Below the pieces are notes generated by a model. The model did no database searches, was not told the origin of the DNA, and saw only the letters and a program-made list of their open reading frames with translations. Below, piece after piece: positions 1-5,930 of a stretch of 6,895 bases of DNA. Position 1 is the stretch's first letter. Each line of letters starts with the position of its first letter. This DNA comes from Defluviitaleaceae bacterium (GTDB taxonomy: Bacteria > Bacillota > Clostridia > Lachnospirales > UBA5962), in contig WRFW01000140.1 of NCBI GenBank assembly GCA_009787435.1, positions 1 through 6,895 of the forward strand. The letters run 5' to 3'. Made by a program: the position numbers and the translations under genes.

Positions 1-228
1 TTTTCATCTATTATAGACACTTTGCCTATTATCCAAATACCTTTTGGGGCATATATAGTTATTGCTAGCTGGTCTTTAAGAAATATTTTCTTTTACAAAG
101 GGGTAGATGAAAATAAAAAAAGAAATTTTAAATTTATTTTAATATTTTCCACATCTATACTGCTTATACTGTTTTTTATATATGCTGCTATAACGTTTTA
201 TATGACTAGCACAACATTTAATTTTTAA
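1..228 (+). CDS. C-terminal fragment of an unrecognised membrane protein (5' end outside window)
   Basis: The reading frame is open from base 1 to the TAA at 226-228, so this is the tail (75 codons) of a gene starting upstream. A TTG at 22 could be read as a start, but it has no Shine-Dalgarno site and the frame continues to the left edge, so a truncated gene is more likely. The tail shows two hydrophobic stretches, roughly residues 8-32 and 50-70 of the fragment, separated by a short charged loop (KGVDENKKRN) that fits a cytoplasmic connection, and ends in a polar STTFNF tail. I do not recognise the family and assign no function. It is separated from the bacteriocin cassette by the terminator at 306-338, so it is probably not part of that operon. 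Confidence 0.6.
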   Translation, partial: FSSIIDTLPIIQIPFGAYIVIASWSLRNIFFYKGVDENKKRNFKFILIFSTSILLILFFIYAAITFYMTSTTFNF

Positions 229-305
229 GAATTTAAATGTATATTACACGTCTCAGTTTATTAATTTTTGAAAAATATTTTCAATTATTGATTAGATTTG
301 ATTTT

Positions 306-338
306 AAAAGCTCTAAATTTATTTTGGGGCTTTTTTTT
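306..338 (+). terminator. Rho-independent terminator of the upstream gene
   Basis: The arms AGCTCTAAA (309-317) and TTTGGGGCT (323-331) pair over 9 bp, with two G-U wobbles, around a short AT loop, and are followed by eight T residues (331-338). An A run (306-309) precedes the stem, so it may also work weakly on the other strand. It lies about 80 bases after the stop at 228. Bases 309-337 match 3867-3895 with a single mismatch, so the same terminator module occurs on both sides of the bacteriocin cassette. Confidence 0.8.
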
Positions 339-342
339 ATTA

Positions 343-364
343 AACATCAAGAATTCTTGATGTT
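343..364. promoter_or_regulatory. Perfect 22-bp palindrome, candidate regulator-binding site
   Basis: The half-site AACATCAAGAA (343-353) is followed directly by its exact reverse complement (354-364), giving two-fold symmetry with no spacer. It begins just after the U-tract of the preceding terminator and ends 19 bases before the TATAAT at 384-389. Its centre (353.5) falls about 42 bases upstream of the expected transcription start, the usual location of a class II activator site. A repressor would also be possible because it covers the -35 area. The binding protein cannot be named from the sequence, and no regulator gene lies in the window. Confidence 0.5.
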
Positions 365-389
365 AAAATTAAAAATAGTGTAGTATAAT
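357..389 (+). promoter_or_regulatory. Predicted promoter of the bacteriocin cassette
   Basis: A perfect -10 box TATAAT lies at 384-389. There is no good -35 at normal spacing: TTGATG (357-362) matches 4 of 6 consensus bases but is 21 bp away, and TGTTAA (361-366) is at 17 bp but matches only 2 of 6. The strong -10, poor -35 and overlapping palindrome suggest a promoter that needs a bound activator. Transcription would start near 395-397, giving an untranslated leader of about 120 nt before the ATG at 516. Confidence 0.5.
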
Positions 390-406
390 AGTATTTGTAG
401 TTAGGG

Positions 407-444
407 ATTGCTTAAGCAATTAGAAAACCACAATGGTTTTCTAA
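407..444 (+). promoter_or_regulatory. Two tandem hairpins in the bacteriocin mRNA leader
   Basis: Bases 407-420 form the palindrome ATTGCTTAAGCAAT, able to fold as a 5-bp stem with a TTAA loop. Directly after it, TTAGAAAACCA (420-430) pairs with TGGTTTTCTAA (434-444) as a perfect 11-bp stem with a CAA loop; base 420 is shared. Neither has a following U run, so they are not intrinsic terminators. They sit only about 11 nt into the predicted transcript and about 70 nt before the start codon, a place where 5' hairpins can stabilise mRNA. I see no match to a riboswitch or T-box class I know. The rest of the 229-515 gap holds only AT-rich sequence with no credible gene. Confidence 0.45.
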
Positions 445-515
445 AGTTCATACTACATAGGTTAATGTGTACAGTTAATCAAAAAATTTAAATCAAACAT
501 ATTAGGAGAAAAAAC

Positions 516-953
516 ATGAGCAAATCGGTTTTCATAAAAAAGACAATGATTCCATTATTAGCAGGGCTTGTTGCATTCGGCACACCTTTAAGTGCATTAG
601 CAACAGATGTAGTTAGCGGATATGCTGTTATAAGTGAAGATGCTACTACAATTGAAGAAGAAGTTCAAGGGGAAGTTACTATTTTTGGTCGTCTTAGAAA
701 TTCTGTATCAAACGGAACACTCACAGGAACATGGACTCACGGCAATGCTAATTTAGGCACTGCTATATTCTCAAGTATTACAGGCTCTTCACAAAATAAT
801 AATTCCAGAGCTCAAGCACGTGGTACTGTAAGAAATGGCAGTGGAAATGAAAACACTGGAGGTTGGCAATTACCAGGTGTTAATAGCAGAGGTCAAATTA
901 TTAGAACTATAACTGGAACAAATTCAGCTTTTTGGGATTTGAGAAGACCATAA
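516..953 (+). CDS. Lactococcin 972-family bacteriocin precursor (secreted)
   Basis: This encodes a 145-aa secreted precursor. A Sec signal peptide is clear: basic start (K3, K8, K9), hydrophobic core 11-22 and a probable signal peptidase I site after S26-A-L-A29. Residues 30-67 are acidic (seven D/E, including EEE at 47-49). Residues 68-145 resemble the mature lactococcin 972 domain: G71-T-W-T-H-G76, a Ser/Asn-rich middle with ARGTVRNG (101-108), then G115-G-W and a Gly/Asn/aromatic tail ending near AFWD (138-141). This core has seven Arg, no Lys and no Cys. Lactococcin 972 itself is shorter (91-aa precursor), acts on lipid II and blocks septum formation; whether this divergent relative does so is inference. 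AGGAGA (504-509) is well spaced from the ATG. The downstream membrane protein and ABC ATPase are the usual partners of this family and strongly support the call. Tandem TAA codons end the gene. Confidence 0.78.
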   Translation: MSKSVFIKKTMIPLLAGLVAFGTPLSALATDVVSGYAVISEDATTIEEEVQGEVTIFGRLRNSVSNGTLTGTWTHGNANLGTAIFSSITGSSQNNNSRAQARGTVRNGSGNENTGGWQLPGVNSRGQIIRTITGTNSAFWDLRRP

Positions 954-972
954 TAAATAAATCGCAATTTTG

Positions 973-1027
973 AAATAAAACTGCTGCATTATTTTACTAT
1001 ATTAGTTATAATGCAGCGGTTTTATTT
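973..1027 (+). terminator. Long hairpin between bacteriocin and membrane-protein genes, likely partial terminator
   Basis: The arms 973-992 and 1008-1027 pair over 20 bp with just one G-U wobble (T982-G1018). The core CTGCTGCATTAT is flanked by an A-rich 5' side and a T-rich 3' side (TTTTATTT at 1020-1027), and the loop can add a 4-bp ACTA/TAGT stem (996-999 with 1003-1006). The U run is inside the stem and interrupted by A, so termination is probably incomplete. No new promoter is evident before the gene at 1056, so the downstream genes likely depend on read-through. It may also protect the 3' end of the bacteriocin mRNA. Confidence 0.7.
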
Positions 1028-1041
1028 GTAGTTATTTTTAT

Positions 1042-1046
1042 GAGGT
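1042..1046 (+). promoter_or_regulatory. Ribosome binding site that sets the start at 1056
   Basis: GAGGT (1042-1046) touches the ATG at 1047 with no spacing, so that ATG cannot use it. The in-frame ATG at 1056 lies 9 nt downstream, a workable distance, and starts MKKFIVFLV, a normal beginning for a membrane protein. This removes three residues from the longest possible reading. Confidence 0.7.
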
Positions 1047-1055
1047 ATGTTATTT

Positions 1056-3221
1056 ATGAAAAAATTTATAGTTTTTTTAGTATCTATACAAATGATTATT
1101 ATCTCTATGTATGGTCTTTTACTAGTTAGAGGGTACTCAATTAGTTCTTTAGTTAATCAAAATACGGCTTCTCTTATGTTAGTATTCGATACTTTTGATG
1201 AGTATTTATTTTTTTTAAGCTTGGCTGAAAGAGAAGAAGTAACTATTACTAGACCTATATTTATAGATGATACAAGCTTAATTATATATACATCGGATAG
1301 CTCTTTAGATGGGAGAATAGAATTAAGAAGTGGCAGGTTTCCTTATATTAATTCTAATGAATTTGTTAGCTCTATTAATACAAATGAGCTTAACCAAGTT
1401 GGTATTATCCGTAATATTACTCCCGGATTTACTCTTTCTATAAGTAGAATAGAAAATATAACAAATGTTGATTTGCACGGAATATATTTTATTAACAGCA
1501 CCGATTTAGATTTTGTTCAAAATTTTGTTTATGAATTAAATAATAATATTTATCTTGCTGAGTTATTTTCGATAAGTAACGAAGTTACTATTTTTAGTCA
1601 AATAACTATGATACAAATAATAGAACTTGCTGTAATGTCTTTATTGTTGTTTATTTGTATTTTGGCTGCATTTATAAATTACTCTGTCGGTAAATTAAAA
1701 TTGGGCTCGGTTTTTATAATACATGGTTATAGCAAACTTAGCATAATTAAAAAGATAGCATTTGAATTGTTAGTTTTATTAATATTTGCTTTTGGAAGCT
1801 CCTATTTTCTGTTATTACTATATATGTCTTTTTCAGGTTATAGTTCTTTTATAGGTATGGTTTCTTTATACTTTGTTTTAGTTTATAGTTTTCTATTTTT
1901 AGTTTATATGGCAGCTTCAAATTTATTTATATCTATATATTTGTTTTTAATAAAAACTACAAACATACTAAAAGGTAAAAAACCTTATTTTATTTTGCAG
2001 TTTGCTAATCATATATCAAAAATTGCTTTTGTTATAGCAATACTTATTTTTGGTAGTTTAGCGGTAACTAGTTTTTCAGAGCTTAATCAAAGGACATCGA
2101 CACTTTCAAATTGGGAACTTGCAAATAATATATACGCAACTAGAGTTTATTCAGTTGGGCAAGCAAGTAACCTAGCTATTGATTTAGAAATAATAACTAG
2201 AAAATTAAAATTTTATGAGAGCATGGCTATATATAATAATGCTTTTATAATGGATTCAAGAAATATTTTCTTTTTAGATGAGGGATTAATGCCATATTAC
2301 GATATGAGTTCAGCACCGCCTTTGGAGCTATCTCCGCATGGCTATCGTATAACAATTAGCCCTAATTTTTTAGAATTAAACCCTATAGTTGCTTCTAATG
2401 AATTGCCTATTTTTGACCAAATAATTTATGATACTTATGTATTAAATATTTTAGTTCCAGAAAGGTTAGCAGTTTATGAAGATGAACTTTTAAACTTATA
2501 TTTAAACTATTTTTATTTTTCCAGCATTGGTATAGACAATATTTACAATAGTGATTTAGGGCTTGAATTAAATAATACGCCTATTGAAAATCTTTCTGTG
2601 AATATAATTTATGTGGAAAATTATCAATATTATTTTTCTTTTGATTATCGAATAAGACCACAGTATGGGAATAGAATAAAAGACCCGGTAGCAGTTTTAT
2701 ACACAGGCAGCTTGCATCCTAGCAGGCTTAGCAGCAGCATGGGAGGGAATTTCTTTTTTCATACCGAAGCTATAGATGCTCACAATTCTATACTTCCAAT
2801 TTTATTAGAAAATGATTTATCCCATGTAATAAGAAGCGTCTTTTCTGTTTTTGACCAAAATGGAAGAGCGGTTGTTGAATTAAGAGAGCAATCTATAAGG
2901 GTAGCTAGTTTAATATTCATTTTAATAATTTCAAGTGTAGCTATAATATATTCTTTAATGTCAAACTATTTTGAAAAAAATAGGCAGAGAATATTTATAA
3001 AATCTATAATGGGTCTTAGTTTTTTAAGAAGGCATTTGCAGTTTTTATTAATAGTTTCATTTTACAGTATTAGTGTAGTAACTATTATTAGCTTCTTTTT
3101 AGGGTATGAAGTTTTTATATTAGGCATAATTTTACTAGCATTTGATATTTTATTTATGTTTTTAATAGATAAGAAATTGACGAGAGAATCTTTTTCAAAA
3201 ATAATTAAAGGAGAAGCATAG
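1056..3221 (+). CDS. Bacteriocin-associated integral membrane protein (putative immunity/ABC permease of lactococcin 972 group)
   Basis: This 721-aa protein has the architecture of the family of ~700-aa membrane proteins found beside lactococcin 972-type bacteriocins (described as 7-TM putative immunity proteins). Rough layout from the chosen start: N-terminal TM 4-26; a soluble, presumably extracytoplasmic domain ~30-183; TM segments ~186-210, 234-260, 265-300 and 321-341; a second large external domain ~345-610; TM segments ~616-636, 663-683 and 686-705; and a short basic C-terminal tail. The layout of TM helices around large external domains recalls FtsX/MacB-type permeases. It would partner with the ATPase that follows 2 nt after its stop, whose Shine-Dalgarno site lies inside this gene, so the two are translationally linked. 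A role in self-immunity or assisted export is known only by association in the family. The gene is very AT-rich and intact. I see no separate membrane-fusion protein. Family assignment rests on size, topology and context, since no short diagnostic motif is visible. Confidence 0.78.
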   Translation: MKKFIVFLVSIQMIIISMYGLLLVRGYSISSLVNQNTASLMLVFDTFDEYLFFLSLAEREEVTITRPIFIDDTSLIIYTSDSSLDGRIELRSGRFPYINSNEFVSSINTNELNQVGIIRNITPGFTLSISRIENITNVDLHGIYFINSTDLDFVQNFVYELNNNIYLAELFSISNEVTIFSQITMIQIIELAVMSLLLFICILAAFINYSVGKLKLGSVFIIHGYSKLSIIKKIAFELLVLLIFAFGSSYFLLLLYMSFSGYSSFIGMVSLYFVLVYSFLFLVYMAASNLFISIYLFLIKTTNILKGKKPYFILQFANHISKIAFVIAILIFGSLAVTSFSELNQRTSTLSNWELANNIYATRVYSVGQASNLAIDLEIITRKLKFYESMAIYNNAFIMDSRNIFFLDEGLMPYYDMSSAPPLELSPHGYRITISPNFLELNPIVASNELPIFDQIIYDTYVLNILVPERLAVYEDELLNLYLNYFYFSSIGIDNIYNSDLGLELNNTPIENLSVNIIYVENYQYYFSFDYRIRPQYGNRIKDPVAVLYTGSLHPSRLSSSMGGNFFFHTEAIDAHNSILPILLENDLSHVIRSVFSVFDQNGRAVVELREQSIRVASLIFILIISSVAIIYSLMSNYFEKNRQRIFIKSIMGLSFLRRHLQFLLIVSFYSISVVTIISFFLGYEVFILGIILLAFDILFMFLIDKKLTRESFSKIIKGEA

Positions 3222-3223
3222 TT

Positions 3224-3841
3224 ATGATAGTAGCAAATAGAGTATCAAAAAATTTTGGGAAGAGAACTATTATAGATAATTTTAGTTTAGAGATAAACTC
3301 TGGTGATTTTATATCTATAACAGGAGCAAGTGGAAGAGGGAAGACTACTATACTAAATATTTTGGGGCTTTTAGAGAAGCCTTCAAGTGGTAATATAATT
3401 TTTATGGATAAAGAAAATCCTAATAAAAAAGAAACTATGATATTTCAAAGAAATGAAATCGGATATTTGTTTCAAAATTATGCTTTGATTGAAAATGATA
3501 CAGTTGAAAAAAATCTTAAAATAGCAATTAAACATAAAAAAAACATTAATACATTAGAAGAAATTGAAAAATCTTTAGAAGCTGTTAATCTTGTAAATTA
3601 TAGAAAGAAAAAAATATATGAACTTAGTGGAGGTGAGCAGCAAAGGGTTGCTCTTGCTAGAGTTCTTGTGAAAAACTGCTCTCATATTTTTGCAGATGAA
3701 CCAACTGGAAATTTAGATAGAAAAAATAGAGATATAGTTTTTGATATTTTGAAGAAACTAAATAGTATGGACAAGACTATTGTGTATGTAACACATGATG
3801 AAGAATTAGCAAAAAAGGCTGCAAATAATGTTTCTTTATAG
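3224..3841 (+). CDS. ABC transporter ATP-binding protein, lactococcin 972 bacteriocin group
   Basis: This is a complete 205-aa ATPase of the LolD/MacB-like class, a length typical of the lactococcin 972-associated ABC subfamily. All nucleotide-binding elements are present: Walker A GASGRGKTT (34-42), Q-loop Q84 in GYLFQNY, signature LSGGEQQR (134-141), Walker B ending in ADEPTGNLD (157-165) with catalytic E159 and D-loop, and switch H191 in VTHDEELA. It has no membrane segment, so it needs the upstream membrane protein as permease; together they would power immunity or export at the cell membrane. The start is supported by AAAGGAG (3207-3213), 10 nt upstream and inside the preceding gene, with only 2 nt between stop and start. 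A terminator follows within 30 bases, marking this as the last gene of the cassette. Residue choice is ordinary apart from Arg in the Walker A variable position (38), which the consensus allows. Confidence 0.9.
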   Translation: MIVANRVSKNFGKRTIIDNFSLEINSGDFISITGASGRGKTTILNILGLLEKPSSGNIIFMDKENPNKKETMIFQRNEIGYLFQNYALIENDTVEKNLKIAIKHKKNINTLEEIEKSLEAVNLVNYRKKKIYELSGGEQQRVALARVLVKNCSHIFADEPTGNLDRKNRDIVFDILKKLNSMDKTIVYVTHDEELAKKAANNVSL

Positions 3842-3865
3842 TATAGTTATAATTAAGTTTTATCG

Positions 3866-3895
3866 AAGCCCTAAATTTATTTTGGGGCTTTTTTT
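3866..3895 (+). terminator. Rho-independent terminator of the bacteriocin cassette
   Basis: AAGCCCTAAA (3866-3875) pairs with TTTGGGGCTT (3881-3890) over 10 bp with one G-U wobble and a TTTAT loop, followed by a T run to 3895. It starts 25 bases after the ATPase stop. It shares 28 of 29 bases with the terminator at 309-337; the single change (C3870 versus T312) keeps pairing with G. Confidence 0.88.
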
Positions 3896-3908
3896 AGTGT
3901 AAAATTTA

Positions 3909-3917
3909 TGTTATAAT
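3909..3917 (+). promoter_or_regulatory. Predicted extended -10 promoter of hutU
   Basis: TGTTATAAT (3909-3917) combines a perfect TATAAT with the TGn extension, which compensates for a poor -35. The -35 position falls in the T run of the preceding terminator (about 3889-3896), so the end of one unit and the start of the next are packed together. Transcription would begin near 3924, leaving a leader of about 33 nt with no structure that I can see. Confidence 0.6.
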
Positions 3918-3956
3918 TATAGATAATAAAAACTAATATGAAGGAGTATACAAACT

Positions 3957-5930
3957 ATGATAATAGACTATTACCCAGAAATGCCAAATTTTGATGAAAC
4001 TAAAAGAAGAGCACCTAGGCGTGGGTTTAATTTAAATGAAGCTGAAACAAAATTAGCTCTTAAAAATGCTTTAAGATATGTTTCTTCAGAGCTTCATGAA
4101 AAACTAGCACCAGAGTTTTTAGCAGAGCTTAAAGAATATGGTAGAATTTATGCTTATAGGTATAGACCAGCAGGGGCAATAGTAGGCAAGCCCATAGAAG
4201 AATATGAGGGCAAATGTGTTGAAGGGAAAGCTTTCCAAGTGATGATGGATAATAACCTTTCTTTTGATATAGCATTATACCCATATGAGCTTATTACTTA
4301 CGGTGAAACAGGGGCTGTTGCACTAAATTGGCTTCAATATACTTTAATTAAACACTATTTAGAACAATTAACAGAAGATTATACATTAGTTATACAGAGC
4401 GGGCACCCATTAGGCTTGTTCCCTTCTCATAAAAACAGCCCAAGATTACTCATAACTAACGGTTTAATGGTAGGTTTATATAGTAATTTAGAAGATTTTG
4501 AGAGAGCTTCTCAATTAGGTGTTGCAAATTATGGACAAATGACTGCTGGTGGGCTTATGTATATTGGACCGCAAGGCATAGTGCATGGAACTTATAACAC
4601 TGTTTTAAATATTGCTAGGCTAAAATTAAGGGCTAAAGATGGGCTTGCAGGGCGTATTTTTATAAGCAGTGGTTTAGGGGGGATGAGTGGTGCTCAGCCA
4701 AAAGCTGTAACAATTGCAGGCGGCGTTGCTATAATTGCAGAAGTTGACTATAGCCGCATAAAGCAAAGGCAAGAGCAAGGCTGGGTTGGCTTTGAATCTA
4801 CAAGCTTAGATGAAATATTTATAAAGGCAAGAGATTATGCACTCTTGCATGACCCAGTTTCAATAGCATACCATGGCAATGTTGTTGATTTGCTTGAATA
4901 TGCGGTAATCCATAATATTCATATAGATTTAATAACAGACCAAACTTCTTGCCATAATGTTTATGAGGGGGGCTATTTGCCTGTTTCTCTTGGGCAAAAA
5001 CAAATGTCAAATTTATTGAATACTAATAAAGAAAAATTAAAAGAAGAAGTACATACTTCTTTAAAAAGACATTATTCAGCTATAAAAAAATTAGTTGAGC
5101 GTGGCAGTTACTTTTTTGATTATGGAAATTCTTTCTTAAAAGCTGTTTATGATGCTGGTGAAATAGAAGTTGCCAAAGATGGCGATGCTAAAAATGGGTT
5201 TGTTTTTCCTTCATACGTTGAAGATGTTATGGGTCCAGAGCTTTTTGATAGAGGATATGGGCCTTTTAGGTGGGTATGTTTGAGCGGTAAAGATGAAGAC
5301 CTTAAAAAGACAGATGAAGCAGCCCTTGAAATTTTAAAAAGTAAAGAAAATAAAAATAAATTTGATTTAGACAATCAAAAATGGTTAGAAGATGCTGAAA
5401 AAAATAATTTAGTAGTAGGCACAAAGGCAAGAATTTTATATCAAGATGAAATGGGCAGGGTTAATATTGCTTTAAAATTTAATGAACTGGTTCGCAAAGG
5501 CGAAATAGGACCTATAATGCTCGGTCGCGATCATCACGATGTTTCAGGGACAGATAGCCCATTTAGAGAGACTGCAAACATTAAAGATGGTTCAAACATA
5601 ATGGCAGATATGGCAACACAAACTGCTCTTGGCGGTGCGGCAAGAGGAATGAGCTTAGTAGCTCTTCACAATGGCGGCGGTGTTGGAATTGGGAAATCTA
5701 TAAATGGCGGCTTCGGTTTAGTTTTAGATGGCACGCCTCTTAAAGATGAGATAATAAAACAAGCAATAAGCTTTGATGTATTAAATGGTATAGCTAGGCG
5801 TGCGTGGGCTGGCAATGAAAATTCAATTGAAGTAATTAATGAATATAACCGCTCTGGGAAAGGAAGTGTAACTATTCCACAAATTGCAGATGAAAACTTA
5901 TTAAATAAAACATTGCAAGGTGATATTTAG
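3957..5930 (+). CDS. hutU: Urocanate hydratase (urocanase), long form
   Basis: This enzyme hydrates urocanate to 4-imidazolone-5-propionate using tightly bound NAD+, the second step of histidine degradation, in the cytoplasm (EC 4.2.1.49). The 657-aa protein carries urocanase signatures in order: IVHGTYNT (208-215), GLGGMSGAQPKA (239-250), DQTSCHN (328-334), GYGPFRW then SGKDEDLKKTD (from 433), RDHHDVSGTDSPFRE (from 524), and HNGGGVG (571-577) followed by NGGFGLVLDGT. The length and motif variants (RDHHDVSGTDSP, HNGGGVG) match the ~660-680-aa class that includes animal UROC1 rather than the ~555-aa Pseudomonas/Bacillus type. In line with that class, the position of the Pseudomonas putida catalytic-region Cys410 (RICW) is Leu494 here (ARILY). 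AAGGAG (3941-3946) supports the ATG at 3957. No hutH, hutI or formiminotransferase gene is visible, so either they lie downstream or the gene is isolated. It is intact and less AT-rich than the bacteriocin genes. The next gene overlaps its stop by 1 nt. Confidence 0.96.
   Translation: MIIDYYPEMPNFDETKRRAPRRGFNLNEAETKLALKNALRYVSSELHEKLAPEFLAELKEYGRIYAYRYRPAGAIVGKPIEEYEGKCVEGKAFQVMMDNNLSFDIALYPYELITYGETGAVALNWLQYTLIKHYLEQLTEDYTLVIQSGHPLGLFPSHKNSPRLLITNGLMVGLYSNLEDFERASQLGVANYGQMTAGGLMYIGPQGIVHGTYNTVLNIARLKLRAKDGLAGRIFISSGLGGMSGAQPKAVTIAGGVAIIAEVDYSRIKQRQEQGWVGFESTSLDEIFIKARDYALLHDPVSIAYHGNVVDLLEYAVIHNIHIDLITDQTSCHNVYEGGYLPVSLGQKQMSNLLNTNKEKLKEEVHTSLKRHYSAIKKLVERGSYFFDYGNSFLKAVYDAGEIEVAKDGDAKNGFVFPSYVEDVMGPELFDRGYGPFRWVCLSGKDEDLKKTDEAALEILKSKENKNKFDLDNQKWLEDAEKNNLVVGTKARILYQDEMGRVNIALKFNELVRKGEIGPIMLGRDHHDVSGTDSPFRETANIKDGSNIMADMATQTALGGAARGMSLVALHNGGGVGIGKSINGGFGLVLDGTPLKDEIIKQAISFDVLNGIARRAWAGNENSIEVINEYNRSGKGSVTIPQIADENLLNKTLQGDI

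Noticed and set aside
268..284. Short hairpin TTGAAAA/TTTTCAA before the first terminator
   Set aside because: The stem is only 7 bp and nearly all A-T in a very AT-rich stretch; expected by chance.
343..364. FNR/CRP-type site
   Set aside because: The TTGAT/ATCAA elements occur in the inverted outward order with a 6-base centre, not the TTGAT-N4-ATCAA arrangement, so the resemblance is superficial.
237..383. Possible 48-codon ORF on + strand beginning ATG at 237
   Set aside because: It has no Shine-Dalgarno site and runs straight through the terminator (306-338), the palindrome and into the promoter, so it is an accidental open frame.
461..479. Direct repeat GTTAAT at 461 and 474 (13-bp period) upstream of the bacteriocin gene
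   Set aside because: The repeats are six bases long and AT-rich and lie downstream of the predicted promoter; too weak to call a regulator site.
516..953. Double-glycine leader (class II bacteriocin) because of GG at residues 115-116
   Set aside because: The GG lies deep in the core, far past any leader, and the protein begins with a clear Sec signal peptide; no peptidase-containing ABC exporter is present.
1047..1055. Start of the large membrane protein at ATG 1047
   Set aside because: The ribosome binding site GAGGT directly abuts this ATG, leaving no spacing; the ATG at 1056 is properly spaced.
4819..5010. Minus-strand ORF of 63 codons
   Set aside because: It lies wholly inside hutU, which has clear motifs in this stretch (DQTSCHN); it has no ribosome site or family resemblance.
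5147..5374. Minus-strand ORF of 75 codons
   Set aside because: It is the antisense shadow of the conserved GYGPFRW region of hutU.
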